From Treponema sp. (GTDB lineage Bacteria; Spirochaetota; Spirochaetia; Treponematales; Breznakiellaceae), in assembly GCA_031283505.1 (NCBI GenBank), contig JAITBO010000017.1:1-13886 (forward strand): a stretch of 13,886 bases of DNA, in the 5' to 3' direction. The position numbers and the translations under genes were made by a program. The notes below the pieces were generated by a model, which saw nothing but the letters and a program-made list of their open reading frames with translations, was not told the DNA's origin and searched no databases. This document shows, one piece after another, positions 1 to 7,709 of this stretch; the first letter of the stretch is position 1; each line of letters starts with the position of its first letter.

Positions 1-1065
1 GCCGGTTCCATTCAGACATCCTTGAACATCAATTTCGCCATGTTTGAGGCCATGAGGCGGCTGCAACTGGATTATGAGGGCGGGCTTTTAAGTTACGAAA
101 AGGCCAGGGCCCAGCTTGAGCGGGATGTCCGCAAATCCTACTACCAAATGCTCCTTCTCCTGGAAAACATAGCCCTGCTGCAGGAAAGTTACGAAGCCGC
201 AGAACGGCGGGTTGACACGGCCAGGGCGAACTACCAGGCCGGAATGGTTCCGGAACTGAGCCTCTTGCAGGCCCAGGTTTCCGTGGAAAACATGAAGCCC
301 ACCATCGATCAGGCGGAAAACGGCCTTAAACTGGCCGCGGCCCAGTTTGCCATGAACCTTGGGCTGGAGTACGACACCCGCTTTGAATTGATTCCCGTAG
401 AGGAGGGTCTTAATTCCATTCCCCTGGATGTGGCGGAGCTGATCCGTCAGGCGTCGGTAAACAAGCCGGAAATTCAGGAACTCAGGCAAAACATTCTGGT
501 TTTGGAAAGCTCCAGGAAAGCTACGAAGCAACGGACGTATACTCCGACCTTAAGTTTAAGTTGGAACCTGAATTCGGCCTTTACCCAGAATCCCTGGAAG
601 GATTCCTGGTTCGAGAGCGGCCATTGGAACCGGTCGGGTTCCCTTACCATAACTCTGGGCTTTCAACTGCACAGCCTTCTTCCCTGGAGTACGGATGTTC
701 AGAGCATTAAAACTATAGATGACAATATTCGCGGCCTCAACATAAGTATTGCCCAGGCGGTCCGGGGAACGGAGCTTGAAATTTACAATACCCTTCTTTC
801 CCTGGAAAAAATCAGGACCACCGTAGAAGCCCAGGGATACACGGTGAATTTGGCGGAACGTTCCTATAAGTTGACTGAAGAAGCTTACCGGGCCGGCCTG
901 ACCGAATTATTGGAGGTCCAGAACGCGGAACTGGAACTGCGCAAGGCCCGGATTGGGGTTTTGGAACAAGATTTTAATTACATACAGGGGCTCATCGACC
1001 TCGAATACTCCATGGGGGTCCCCTTTGGGACTCTGAGTTCACGCACCCATTCAGGAGAGAAATAA
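1..1065 (+). CDS. TolC-family outer-membrane efflux channel, 5' partial
   Basis: This is the outer-membrane exit duct of a tripartite efflux pump. The reading frame is open from base 1 with no convincing start, so the signal peptide and N terminus lie upstream of the window; about 354 residues are visible. The protein has the long heptad-rich helical stretches of the OEP family (for example the segment around YQAGMVPELSLLQAQVSVEN, then a second half with YRAGLTELLEVQNAELELRK). These two related YxAG...LLxxQ segments are the internal duplication typical of TolC-like proteins. The stop codon overlaps the start of the adaptor gene (TAATG), which implies translational coupling. Family assignment is firm; the substrate cannot be told from sequence. 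Confidence 0.92.
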   Translation, partial: AGSIQTSLNINFAMFEAMRRLQLDYEGGLLSYEKARAQLERDVRKSYYQMLLLLENIALLQESYEAAERRVDTARANYQAGMVPELSLLQAQVSVENMKPTIDQAENGLKLAAAQFAMNLGLEYDTRFELIPVEEGLNSIPLDVAELIRQASVNKPEIQELRQNILVLESSRKATKQRTYTPTLSLSWNLNSAFTQNPWKDSWFESGHWNRSGSLTITLGFQLHSLLPWSTDVQSIKTIDDNIRGLNISIAQAVRGTELEIYNTLLSLEKIRTTVEAQGYTVNLAERSYKLTEEAYRAGLTELLEVQNAELELRKARIGVLEQDFNYIQGLIDLEYSMGVPFGTLSSRTHSGEK

Positions 1066-2069
1066 TGAAAAGTACTGTGCATACGCCCGCAAGACCGGGC
1101 ATGGTTTTCTTATATACGCTTGTTGCCGCAGCGGTCCTGTTTTTTTCGGGCTGCGAACAGATCAATGCGATTCGGGAACGGATAGCCGGCGACAAAAAAA
1201 ACGCCGCTCCGGGGGGAGTTCCCGCAGCCCAGGAACGGCCGGTTTTTGCGGTGAACACCACTACCGCAGCCCAGGGCCAGATTAGGGACTACCTTGCCCT
1301 TTCGGGGGACATCATCGCGGGGTCCACGGTTGACACATATTCCGATGTGGCGGGGAAGATCACCAGGGTCTTTGTTTCCATAGGAAGCCGGGTCAGGCAG
1401 GGGGACCGTATTGCGGAAGTTGACCCTTCCCGTCCGGGAATGAACTATGTCCCCGGCATCGCCACGGCGCCGGTTTCGGGAACCATCGTGGCCCTTCCCG
1501 CCCAGGTGGGGATGACCATAGCCCAGACCGTGCCTCTGGCCCGGATCGCCGCAGGCAACACCCTGGAAATACGGCTTTATGTTGCCGAGCGGTTCATTTC
1601 CAGGATGGCCCTGCGGCTTCCCTGCGAAATCACCCTGGACGCCTATCCCGGCGAGATTTTCCAGGGGCGGATCATCGAGCTTTCCCCGGTGGTAGATCCT
1701 ACATCCCGAACCATGGAGGTCAGGATCGGCGTGACCAACACGGGCAATAAACTTAAAGCCGGAATGTTCGCCAAAGTACGAATCATCACCGAAACGAAAA
1801 GTGATATTGTCAAGATTCCCGCCTTCGCCTTATTGCAGCGGTTTGGGGAAAGCTATGTCTTCACCGTGGAGACGGACCCTGCGGATCCGGCGTTCAGGAT
1901 AGCCCGGAAGCAGGTGGTGGTTCCGGGAATTTCCATAGACGGAGTGCTGGAGATACAACAGGGGCTTATTCCGGACGATGAGGTGATCATCCGGGGTCAG
2001 ACCCTCCTTGAGGATGGCGCCCGGGTCAACGTGATTGACCGGGTTGCGCCTTTGAGCGCCGGTAACTAA
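1065..2069 (+). CDS. RND efflux membrane-fusion (adaptor) lipoprotein without alpha-hairpin
   Basis: This is the periplasmic adaptor linking the RND pump to the TolC channel. The start is ATG at 1065, overlapping the upstream stop by one base, with AGGAG at 1053-1057. The N terminus has a hydrophobic stretch ending in a lipobox (FFSGC, Cys30), so it should be lipid-anchored in the inner membrane. The two lipoyl half-motifs are at about residues 93-121 (IGSRVRQGDRIAEVD) and 131-160 (TAPVSGTIVALPAQVGMTIA), followed by beta-barrel and membrane-proximal parts (SPVVDPTSRTMEVRI, LKAGMFAKVRI). Only about ten residues join the lipoyl halves, where AcrA-type adaptors carry a long coiled-coil hairpin. 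The same lack of hairpin is known from the Borrelia adaptor BesA. At 334 residues it is short for the family. Confidence 0.93.
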   Translation: MKSTVHTPARPGMVFLYTLVAAAVLFFSGCEQINAIRERIAGDKKNAAPGGVPAAQERPVFAVNTTTAAQGQIRDYLALSGDIIAGSTVDTYSDVAGKITRVFVSIGSRVRQGDRIAEVDPSRPGMNYVPGIATAPVSGTIVALPAQVGMTIAQTVPLARIAAGNTLEIRLYVAERFISRMALRLPCEITLDAYPGEIFQGRIIELSPVVDPTSRTMEVRIGVTNTGNKLKAGMFAKVRIITETKSDIVKIPAFALLQRFGESYVFTVETDPADPAFRIARKQVVVPGISIDGVLEIQQGLIPDDEVIIRGQTLLEDGARVNVIDRVAPLSAGN

Positions 2070-2080
2070 AGGAGTTCGCT

Positions 2081-5000
2081 ATGAGTTTTGCCAAAGGGGT
2101 CGTTTCGCGGCCTACGACGGTTTTTATTATTTTTGTCCTGCTCATCATGCTGGGGATTTTTGCCTTTGTGAACCTTCCCCTGGACCTTCTTCCGGAAATC
2201 AATCCCCCGTACCTGGTGGTATATACCAGTTATACCGGGGCGGGACCCGAAGAGGTTGAGCGCACCGTGACCCGTACTCTGGAAGCGGCGCTCTCCAGCG
2301 TGTCCAGCCTGGAAAACATTACCTCCACATCGGCCAAAGGTTCCAGTATGATGTTTATGGAATTTACCTATGGGACCGATCTTACGGATGCGTCAAATTC
2401 CGTGCGGGACGCTCTGGAACGGATTAGAAATTACCTCCCTTCAGGGTCGGAGGTTCCACTCCTCTTTAAGTTTGACCCCTCGATGATGCCCATCATGGGG
2501 CTTATGGTGACCGGAAACCGCACCCCGGAAGAACTGCGGGAACTTGCGGAGGACACCATTATCCCCCGTATAGAGCAGACTCCGGGGGTGGCCACCGCGT
2601 CGGTAAACGGTGGCCGGGAGAAGATCATCCGGGTGGAGATTCCCCAGTCCCGGCTTGAAGCCTACGGCCTTACGGTTACCCAGATACAGCAGATGCTGGC
2701 GTCCCAGAATCTCCAGGTTTCCGCAGGAACCATTGTTGAGGGGGGTACTTCCTACATACTCACCACGATGGGGGAGTATACGTCACTGGACCAGATACGG
2801 AGCACCGTCATTTCCTACAAGGGCGGGGGCGTTACCGCGGCGGGGGTGGATTTGCCCCGGCAGGTGTACCTTAGGGACCTGGCGGACGTGATCGAAGGGT
2901 TTAAGGACGAGCAGAGCGCGGTATTCGTGAACGGCCAGCCGGCGGTCATGATGACTGTCCAGAAACAAAGCGGCAAGAACTCCGTCCAGACCGCCAAGGA
3001 ACTGCGCGCCCGGCTTAACCGTATCGCCAGGGAAATTCCCCAGGACATCAAAATCAGCGAAACCTTTAATACTACCGATCAGATTGAAAATTCCATCAAT
3101 CAGGTCGGTTCCGCCGCCGTATCCGGGACGCTTCTGGCGGTAGCGATACTATTCATCTTCCTCCGTTCAATCAAGCCGACCCTGATAATCGGTATCAGTA
3201 TTCCTGTTTCCATAGTCATCACTATCATGTTGATGTACTTTGCCGGCCTTACCCTGAACCTTATGACATTGGCTGGGCTTATCCTGGGGATAGGAATGCT
3301 GGTAGACAACTCTATCGTCATTCTGGAGAATATTTACCATTACCGGGAGAAGGGGGCAAAACTGACCATTGCGGCGGTGCTGGGCACATCCGAGATGTTC
3401 ACCGCCATTGTCGCATCTACCGTCACCACTATTTGTGTGTTCGCTCCTCTGGTGATGTTCCAGGGCCTTCTGGAAATGGCGGGAGAAATGTTTGCGGGCC
3501 TTGCCTTTACGGTAGTCATCTCCCTTGGGGCGTCCCTGTTTGTAGCCGCCTGTCTGGTGCCGGTCCTTTCAAGCCACTATTTTCCCCTGGTAACCCGGAA
3601 ACAGAAACCTTTGAAGGGGATTCTTGTTCCCATAGACCGCGTCTTTGGCAATTTTTTCAACGGCCTGGACAACTCCTACCGCTGGGCCGTAGACAAAGTG
3701 CTGCGGCATAAAGCGATAGTCATAACCGTTCTGTTGCTCCTCTTTATAGGAAGCCTGGCGCTTATTCCGCAGATCGGCTGGGTCTTCATGCCCACCCAGG
3801 AAGCGGATTCGGTGATTATCAACGCCACGCTGCCCCTGGGGACCCCGCTTCCTGAAACCGAATCTGCCCTGCGCCGGATGGAACTCCTGGTACAACAGGA
3901 GGTGGAGGGCTATGAACGCATCGTGCTGAATGCCGGCGGCGGCGGGATGTTTAGTTCCGGGGGCAGCAACACCGGTTCCCTGCGCATCAACCTTCCCAAA
4001 TACGAGGAACGCATAGACAGCGCCGATGCTATTAAGGCCAAAATGCGCGCCCACTTCAACGAATTCCCCGGCGTGAGGTTCACCTTTTCGAGCGGCGGAA
4101 TGATGGGCGGCGGTATGGGCGGTAACCCCGTAGATATTGTACTTAGGACCGAAGACTTGGTGAAAGGCAAGGCCATAGGACAGCGCATCGCCGATCTCCT
4201 CAAAGAGCGGCTGCCGGAGGTAACGGAACCCAGGGTAGACCTTGATGATGGGCTGCCTCAAATCGAAATCCGCCTTGACCGGGACCGTATGTACGCCCTG
4301 GGGCTGAACACCTATACGGTGGGCAACGAGATAAAGGCCGCGGTGGACGGCATTACCGCTACCCGTTACAAGTCCGGCGGCCACGATTACGACGTGGTGC
4401 TGATCCTTGCCGAGGCGGACCGAAGTACCCGGCCTGCGCTGGATCACATTTTTGTAAACAGCCAGGTGGCCGGACGGGTTTCCCTGTCCAGTTTTGCTTC
4501 CTATGTTGAAGGGACCGGCCCCATGAACATCAGCCGGGAAAACCAGAGCCGGGTCATTCACGTTACCGCCGGAGTTGTTCCGGGGACCAAGCTCAATCAA
4601 CTGGAGGACAAAGTCCGTACTCTGATTTCTGCGGAGATCCCCGCGGAAGACGATGTGCTCATCGAATACGCCGGGGACAACGCGGACATGATGAAGATGA
4701 TGGGCCGGTTTGTCCTGATCATCATAGTAGCTGTTTTCCTGGTCTTCGGTGTCATGGCGAGCCTCTTTGAATCCTTTCGGGATCCCTTCATCATCATCTT
4801 TACCATACCCCTCTCGGTGATAGGCATTGTGGCCATTTACTTCTTTATAGGCGAGACCTTCAACATCCTCACTGCGGTAGGATTACTGGTGCTGGTGGGC
4901 GTCATCGTCAATAACGGCATAGTTCTGGTGGACTACACCAACCTTCTGCGGAAGCGGGGGCTTTCTCTTCACAACGCCTGCGTCGAAGCTGCGGGAAACC

Positions 5001-5281
5001 GGCTTAGGCCCATCCTGATGACCACTCTTACTACCATTCTGGGCCTCGTGCCTATGGCCTTCTTCCCCGGGGAAGGATCGGAAATGGTAGCCCCCATAGG
5101 CAAGACAGTGCTGGGCGGTCTTTCCTTTGGTACGCTGATGACCCTTTTCCTCATGCCCACAGTGTATTACATTATGAATAAACGTTCCGATGAGCGGGCG
5201 GCCAAGGCTGAGGCCCGGCGGCAGCGTATCGCTGAGGGGCTGTCCCGAAAACAGGCTAAGGCCGGGGAGGCGGCGAGATGA
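2081..5281 (+). CDS. RND-family multidrug efflux transporter (AcrB/HAE1-like)
   Basis: Proton-driven inner-membrane pump. The 1066 residues have the RND layout: TM1 at about residues 12-32, a first periplasmic loop, TM2-6, a second loop, then TM8-12. The start is ATG at 2081, 11 bases after the adaptor stop, with GGAG at 2070-2073. TM4 reads GMLVDNSIVILEN, so AcrB Asp407 is kept (D409) but the Asp408 position is Asn (N410). TM10 reads GVIVNNGIVLVDY, so the AcrB Lys940 position is Asn (N944). The pump therefore lacks the classical Asp-Asp-Lys triad, a pattern I recall from other HAE1-like pumps of anaerobes. A Gly/Met-rich loop lies at residues 671-683 in the second periplasmic domain. The C-terminal tail is highly charged and cytoplasmic. 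The substrate is unknown. Confidence 0.96.
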   Translation: MSFAKGVVSRPTTVFIIFVLLIMLGIFAFVNLPLDLLPEINPPYLVVYTSYTGAGPEEVERTVTRTLEAALSSVSSLENITSTSAKGSSMMFMEFTYGTDLTDASNSVRDALERIRNYLPSGSEVPLLFKFDPSMMPIMGLMVTGNRTPEELRELAEDTIIPRIEQTPGVATASVNGGREKIIRVEIPQSRLEAYGLTVTQIQQMLASQNLQVSAGTIVEGGTSYILTTMGEYTSLDQIRSTVISYKGGGVTAAGVDLPRQVYLRDLADVIEGFKDEQSAVFVNGQPAVMMTVQKQSGKNSVQTAKELRARLNRIAREIPQDIKISETFNTTDQIENSINQVGSAAVSGTLLAVAILFIFLRSIKPTLIIGISIPVSIVITIMLMYFAGLTLNLMTLAGLILGIGMLVDNSIVILENIYHYREKGAKLTIAAVLGTSEMFTAIVASTVTTICVFAPLVMFQGLLEMAGEMFAGLAFTVVISLGASLFVAACLVPVLSSHYFPLVTRKQKPLKGILVPIDRVFGNFFNGLDNSYRWAVDKVLRHKAIVITVLLLLFIGSLALIPQIGWVFMPTQEADSVIINATLPLGTPLPETESALRRMELLVQQEVEGYERIVLNAGGGGMFSSGGSNTGSLRINLPKYEERIDSADAIKAKMRAHFNEFPGVRFTFSSGGMMGGGMGGNPVDIVLRTEDLVKGKAIGQRIADLLKERLPEVTEPRVDLDDGLPQIEIRLDRDRMYALGLNTYTVGNEIKAAVDGITATRYKSGGHDYDVVLILAEADRSTRPALDHIFVNSQVAGRVSLSSFASYVEGTGPMNISRENQSRVIHVTAGVVPGTKLNQLEDKVRTLISAEIPAEDDVLIEYAGDNADMMKMMGRFVLIIIVAVFLVFGVMASLFESFRDPFIIIFTIPLSVIGIVAIYFFIGETFNILTAVGLLVLVGVIVNNGIVLVDYTNLLRKRGLSLHNACVEAAGNRLRPILMTTLTTILGLVPMAFFPGEGSEMVAPIGKTVLGGLSFGTLMTLFLMPTVYYIMNKRSDERAAKAEARRQRIAEGLSRKQAKAGEAAR

Positions 5282-5727
5282 TCCGTATAGAAATAATCGC
5301 AAACCATTCGGTAGAAGAGAACATTCTGGAGGCCATGCAGCACGAAGGAGTGGGTAAATTTTACACCAAATACCCCGGCGTGTACGGGGTCGGTTCCGCC
5401 GGTCCCCGCATGGGGGACGCCATCTGGCCGGAAGAAAACTTTTCCCTGGTGATCTGGTGCGACGAAGAGGAGGCCAGGGGTATAGCGCGGGCTGTGGCGG
5501 CGGTAAAGGGCCATTTCCCCGGCGAGGGAATCAAGCTTTTCGGCATTTCCGAAGACGGACAGACAGGGGCAGGCCGGGCGGTTCATGATGCGGCGCGGAC
5601 GGCGCCGTCTTTGGCGGAATCGCCGCCGGATACGGCGCCGTATCCGAATCCGGCGGTGCAAGCGCCGCCGCGAAAAGGACAGCGGACGCCGTATGAGGAC
5701 GGGCCGGAGGACCCTAACGCCGAATAA
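5278..5727 (+). CDS. PG0541-family transporter-associated protein (PII/ferredoxin-like fold)
   Basis: Small cytoplasmic partner of an RND pump. The start ATG overlaps the pump stop (ATGA at 5278-5281), so it is the last gene of the operon. Residues 1-100 match what I know of the PG0541-type family found directly after RND genes: MIRIEIIANHSVEE at the start, a central YPGVYGVGSAGPRMGDAIWP stretch, and the strand FSLVIWCDEEEA. The beta-alpha-beta pattern suggests a PII-like trimer, but the family's function is not established, and a regulatory role on the pump is inference. Residues from about 102 on are a Pro/Ala/Gly-rich tail encoded by GC-rich palindromic DNA, unlike the compact N-terminal domain. 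The tail could be an expansion or an insertion. Confidence 0.8.
   Translation: MIRIEIIANHSVEENILEAMQHEGVGKFYTKYPGVYGVGSAGPRMGDAIWPEENFSLVIWCDEEEARGIARAVAAVKGHFPGEGIKLFGISEDGQTGAGRAVHDAARTAPSLAESPPDTAPYPNPAVQAPPRKGQRTPYEDGPEDPNAE
5627..5646. repeat. 20-bp perfect palindrome inside the C-terminal tail of the PG0541-type gene
   Basis: CGGATACGGCGCCGTATCCG equals its own reverse complement. It sits in a 5590-5680 stretch with further GGCG/CGCC inverted pairs (for example GGCGGAATCGCC just upstream and CCGCCGGA paired with TCCGGCGG). It falls within a disordered, low-complexity protein tail. It may be a small palindromic insertion or a product of GC-rich codon usage. Confidence 0.7.
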
Positions 5728-5736
5728 GCGCGCTTG

Positions 5737-5804
5737 CCGGTATCCGAGGGCATATTTCGGGCTGAAATTTCACAGACAGTCCGGGCAATGCTTTAGGATA
5801 CCGG
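5737..5804. repeat. Inverted repeat in the convergent intergenic gap
   Basis: CCGGTATCC at 5737-5745 pairs with GGATACCGG at 5796-5804. A small inner hairpin (ATTTC/GAAAT, 5754-5768) lies inside. Further on is CCCCAACGGGG (5807-5817) followed by TCTTTA. The gap lies between convergent genes, so it may work as a two-way transcription end, but no strong U-tract terminator is visible on either strand. Confidence 0.4.
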
Positions 5805-5836
5805 TTCCCCAACGGGGTCTTTAAAAAAATCCAGGG

Positions 5837-7402
5837 CTAAACCCGCCATACGACAAAGCTCTGGGGTTCCAGCGTACAGGTCCCCGGTTCCAGGCCGCCG
5901 TTCCCGATGGAGAATAGGGCTGTTCCTGCGCCAGGGACCGGAAGACCGGTGATCCTTGCCCTTTCGGAAGACGGGTTCAGGCCCATGACAAAGGAACCTC
6001 TGCGGTATACCACCGGACGGCTGCCCTGCCGGGCGTAGAGAATCTCCAGGTTAGGTTTGGATTGCAGATCGCCCTCGGCGTGCCGCAGCTTCAGCAGGGC
6101 TTTCACGGTGTTGAGCAGGGAGGACGGGTCCTTCTCCTGGGCCTCCACGGTAGGGGCGTCCGGGGAAATATCCACCGGAAGGTAGAGCTTGTCCGCCGGA
6201 GCCTGGGAAAAACCGAGGTTTCTGCCCTCGTTCCACTGCATGGGGGTCCGGGAGCCCGTGCGGGTGTAGCCCCCTTCTTTGGTAGGTATGTCGAGGTACT
6301 TCATGCCGATCTCGTCCCCGTAATAGAGGAAGGGAACGCCGGGCATGGTAAAGACCATGCCGTAGAACAGGGCCAGTTCCCTGGGCGCAAGGCTGCGGCT
6401 TATCCTGAAAGTGTCATGGTTGCCGGTGATCAGGCTGATGAACCCGTCGTTTTTGGTGTTCTCGTACCAGGGCATATACTGATCCAGAAACCGGGTAATA
6501 TCGCCGCCGCCGTCCTTCCTGAAATAGCTTGTGTCCCCCCTAATGCGGCCTTCCCTGTCAATCTTGTAGTTCCGCACCAGGCTCTTGTAGCCGCCCCCCT
6601 CATGGTCCAGGAGAAAATCCATGTGGAACCCGTTTTTCAGGGAGCAATCGGGGCGGCTCCATTCCGACACCAGGGCCGCCTCCGGGTAGCCGGCGTCGAG
6701 CATGGCCCGGATGTCCCGCCAGACAGCGGAGGTGCCGCTCTTGTCCGCGTCGTCGTTTTTGACCAGGGAATCGGCCATGTCCACCCGGAATCCGTCGCAG
6801 CCCGAATCCAGCCAGAAGCGAATGATGTCCTTTAGGGCTTCCCGGGTGGCGATGGCATCGGGATGATCTGCGGAAAGCTGCCAGGGCTCGGAAGGATTCA
6901 GAAAGCCGTAATTCAGTGCGGGCTGGCATTTAAAGAAGTTGATGATGTACACCCCGTTCCGTTCCGCTTCCCCGGCTACAAAACGGATATTTGAATTGCC
7001 CCAGTAGATCCAACTGTCCGACCAGATATACCGGTTCCGGTACTCTTTTGGTTCAGCCTTTTTGCTTTCCAAAAACCAGGGATGTTCTTCCGAAGTATGC
7101 CCCGGCACCAGGTCCAGAAGTACCCGTATATCCCGCTTGTGGGCTTCCGCGAAAAGCCGCTTAATATCGTCGTTGGTCCCGTAGCGGGGAGCGATTTTTT
7201 TATAGTCCCGCACATCGTAGCCCGCATCCTTGAAAGGCGAATCAAAACACGGGTTGATCCACAAGGCGTTGCAGCCCAAATCCCTGATATAATCGAGTTT
7301 CTGAATTATCCCCTCAAAATCACCGATTCCGTCCCCGTTGGCGTCTAAAAAGGACTGGGGGTAAATTTCGTAAAAAACCGCGTCTTCCAACCACTTGGGC
7401 AT
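5837..7402 (-). CDS. GH13 alpha-amylase-family glycoside hydrolase, cytoplasmic
   Basis: Acts on alpha-glucosidic bonds of maltooligosaccharides or a related sugar inside the cell; there is no signal peptide. The conserved GH13 regions are visible in order: region I LDLVPGHTS (residues 96-104), region II GFRVDMADSL with nucleophile D208, region III ALVSEWSRPD with acid/base E247, and region IV ITGNHDT with D330. FLYYGDEIGM and RTGSRTPMQW are also present; these are typical of the oligo-1,6-glucosidase/trehalose synthase branch, and 521 residues suits that branch. The start codon at 7402 is supported by GGGAGG at 7408-7413. The gene has its own promoter and a palindromic operator candidate. 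Exact substrate is not predictable: alpha-glucosidase, trehalose synthase-like or sucrose-type activity are all possible. Confidence 0.93.
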   Translation of the reverse strand: MPKWLEDAVFYEIYPQSFLDANGDGIGDFEGIIQKLDYIRDLGCNALWINPCFDSPFKDAGYDVRDYKKIAPRYGTNDDIKRLFAEAHKRDIRVLLDLVPGHTSEEHPWFLESKKAEPKEYRNRYIWSDSWIYWGNSNIRFVAGEAERNGVYIINFFKCQPALNYGFLNPSEPWQLSADHPDAIATREALKDIIRFWLDSGCDGFRVDMADSLVKNDDADKSGTSAVWRDIRAMLDAGYPEAALVSEWSRPDCSLKNGFHMDFLLDHEGGGYKSLVRNYKIDREGRIRGDTSYFRKDGGGDITRFLDQYMPWYENTKNDGFISLITGNHDTFRISRSLAPRELALFYGMVFTMPGVPFLYYGDEIGMKYLDIPTKEGGYTRTGSRTPMQWNEGRNLGFSQAPADKLYLPVDISPDAPTVEAQEKDPSSLLNTVKALLKLRHAEGDLQSKPNLEILYARQGSRPVVYRRGSFVMGLNPSSERARITGLPVPGAGTALFSIGNGGLEPGTCTLEPQSFVVWRV

Positions 7403-7407
7403 AGAAA

Positions 7408-7432
7408 CCTCCCGCCGCCCGGCAAGGCCGGG
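7408..7432 (-). promoter_or_regulatory. Leader hairpin and ribosome binding site of the GH13 gene
   Basis: The Shine-Dalgarno GGGAGG (plus-strand CCTCCC 7408-7413) is preceded in the transcript by a 6-bp, 3-loop hairpin (plus-strand CCCGGCAAGGCCGGG, 7418-7432). The hairpin ends four bases before the binding site and could affect initiation or mRNA stability. Confidence 0.5.
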
Positions 7433-7434
7433 TT

Positions 7435-7466
7435 TTGATGACAGACATCAAGTGTTACGTAACACT
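7435..7466. promoter_or_regulatory. Two adjacent palindromes, likely operator of the GH13 gene
   Basis: AGTGTTACGTAACACT (7451-7466) is a perfect 16-bp palindrome with a central CG, the shape of many LacI/GalR-family operators. It starts within a base or two of the predicted +1 of the amylase promoter, where a bound repressor would block initiation. Directly beside it, TTGATG-ACAGA-CATCAA (7435-7451) is a second inverted repeat with 6-bp arms. No regulator gene is in the window, so the protein that binds is unknown. Confidence 0.65.
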
Positions 7467-7474
7467 ATTCATAA

Positions 7475-7503
7475 ATAATAAACAATCTGCCAAAATCTGT
7501 CAA
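7475..7503 (-). promoter_or_regulatory. Sigma70-type promoter of the GH13 gene
   Basis: On the minus strand, TTGACA (7498-7503) is separated by exactly 17 bases from TATTAT (7475-7480). This is a perfect -35 box and a near-perfect -10 box. Predicted transcription start is near 7467, immediately before the 16-bp palindrome. It is the best promoter in the window. Confidence 0.8.
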
Positions 7504-7534
7504 GAAAGCCGAATGTTGCGTTTATGTTTAATTT

Positions 7535-7574
7535 GGGCGCATCCGGCCTTATGGCCGGACCGGGCTATCCGCTC
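7535..7574. repeat. Structured dispersed repeat, copy 1
   Basis: Layout is GGGCGCA, then a perfect 7-bp hairpin (TCCGGCC-TTAT-GGCCGGA), then CCGGGCTATCCGCTC. The two outer boxes recur exactly at 12995-13038 with a different stem in between. It resembles a REP-type intergenic element. The homologous core continues only a few bases past 7574 in the second copy, although copy 1 has more hairpins up to about 7690. Confidence 0.75.
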
Positions 7575-7709
7575 CAATTCCTTACGGGATTTCCGTTTCT
7601 ATCCCTTGCGCGGAAAGCTGTGGACTTGCTTTGCAAGTCCGGCCTCTACGCCGGAGGCGGAGAGGCTGCTATGCCGCCCCTGCCGGAAAAGCGCTTCTTG
7701 CGTTACCTT

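Larger units (their letters stand above)
7403..7709. other. Intergenic region between the GH13 gene and the LRR lipoprotein gene
   Basis: These 307 bases hold the GH13 leader, operator and promoter (7408-7503) and then a repeat-rich block (7535-7690). The block has several hairpins: TCCGGCC-TTAT-GGCCGGA at 7542-7559, GACTTGC-TTT-GCAAGTC at 7623-7639, and GCCTCT...AGAGGC further on. Short open frames here are not credible genes. The block lies downstream of the LRR gene and may also end its transcript. Confidence 0.7.

Noticed and set aside
3569..4600. 343-codon open frame on the minus strand
   Set aside because: Antisense to the RND pump; no domain, no ribosome binding site, and the plus-strand protein is unmistakable.
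6062..6835. 257-codon open frame on the plus strand
   Set aside because: Antisense to the GH13 gene, which has all four conserved regions.
7535..7690. Hairpin-rich block considered as integron attC sites
   Set aside because: No GTTRRRY/RYYYAAC core sites at the ends and no cassette-like gene arrangement or integrase in the window.
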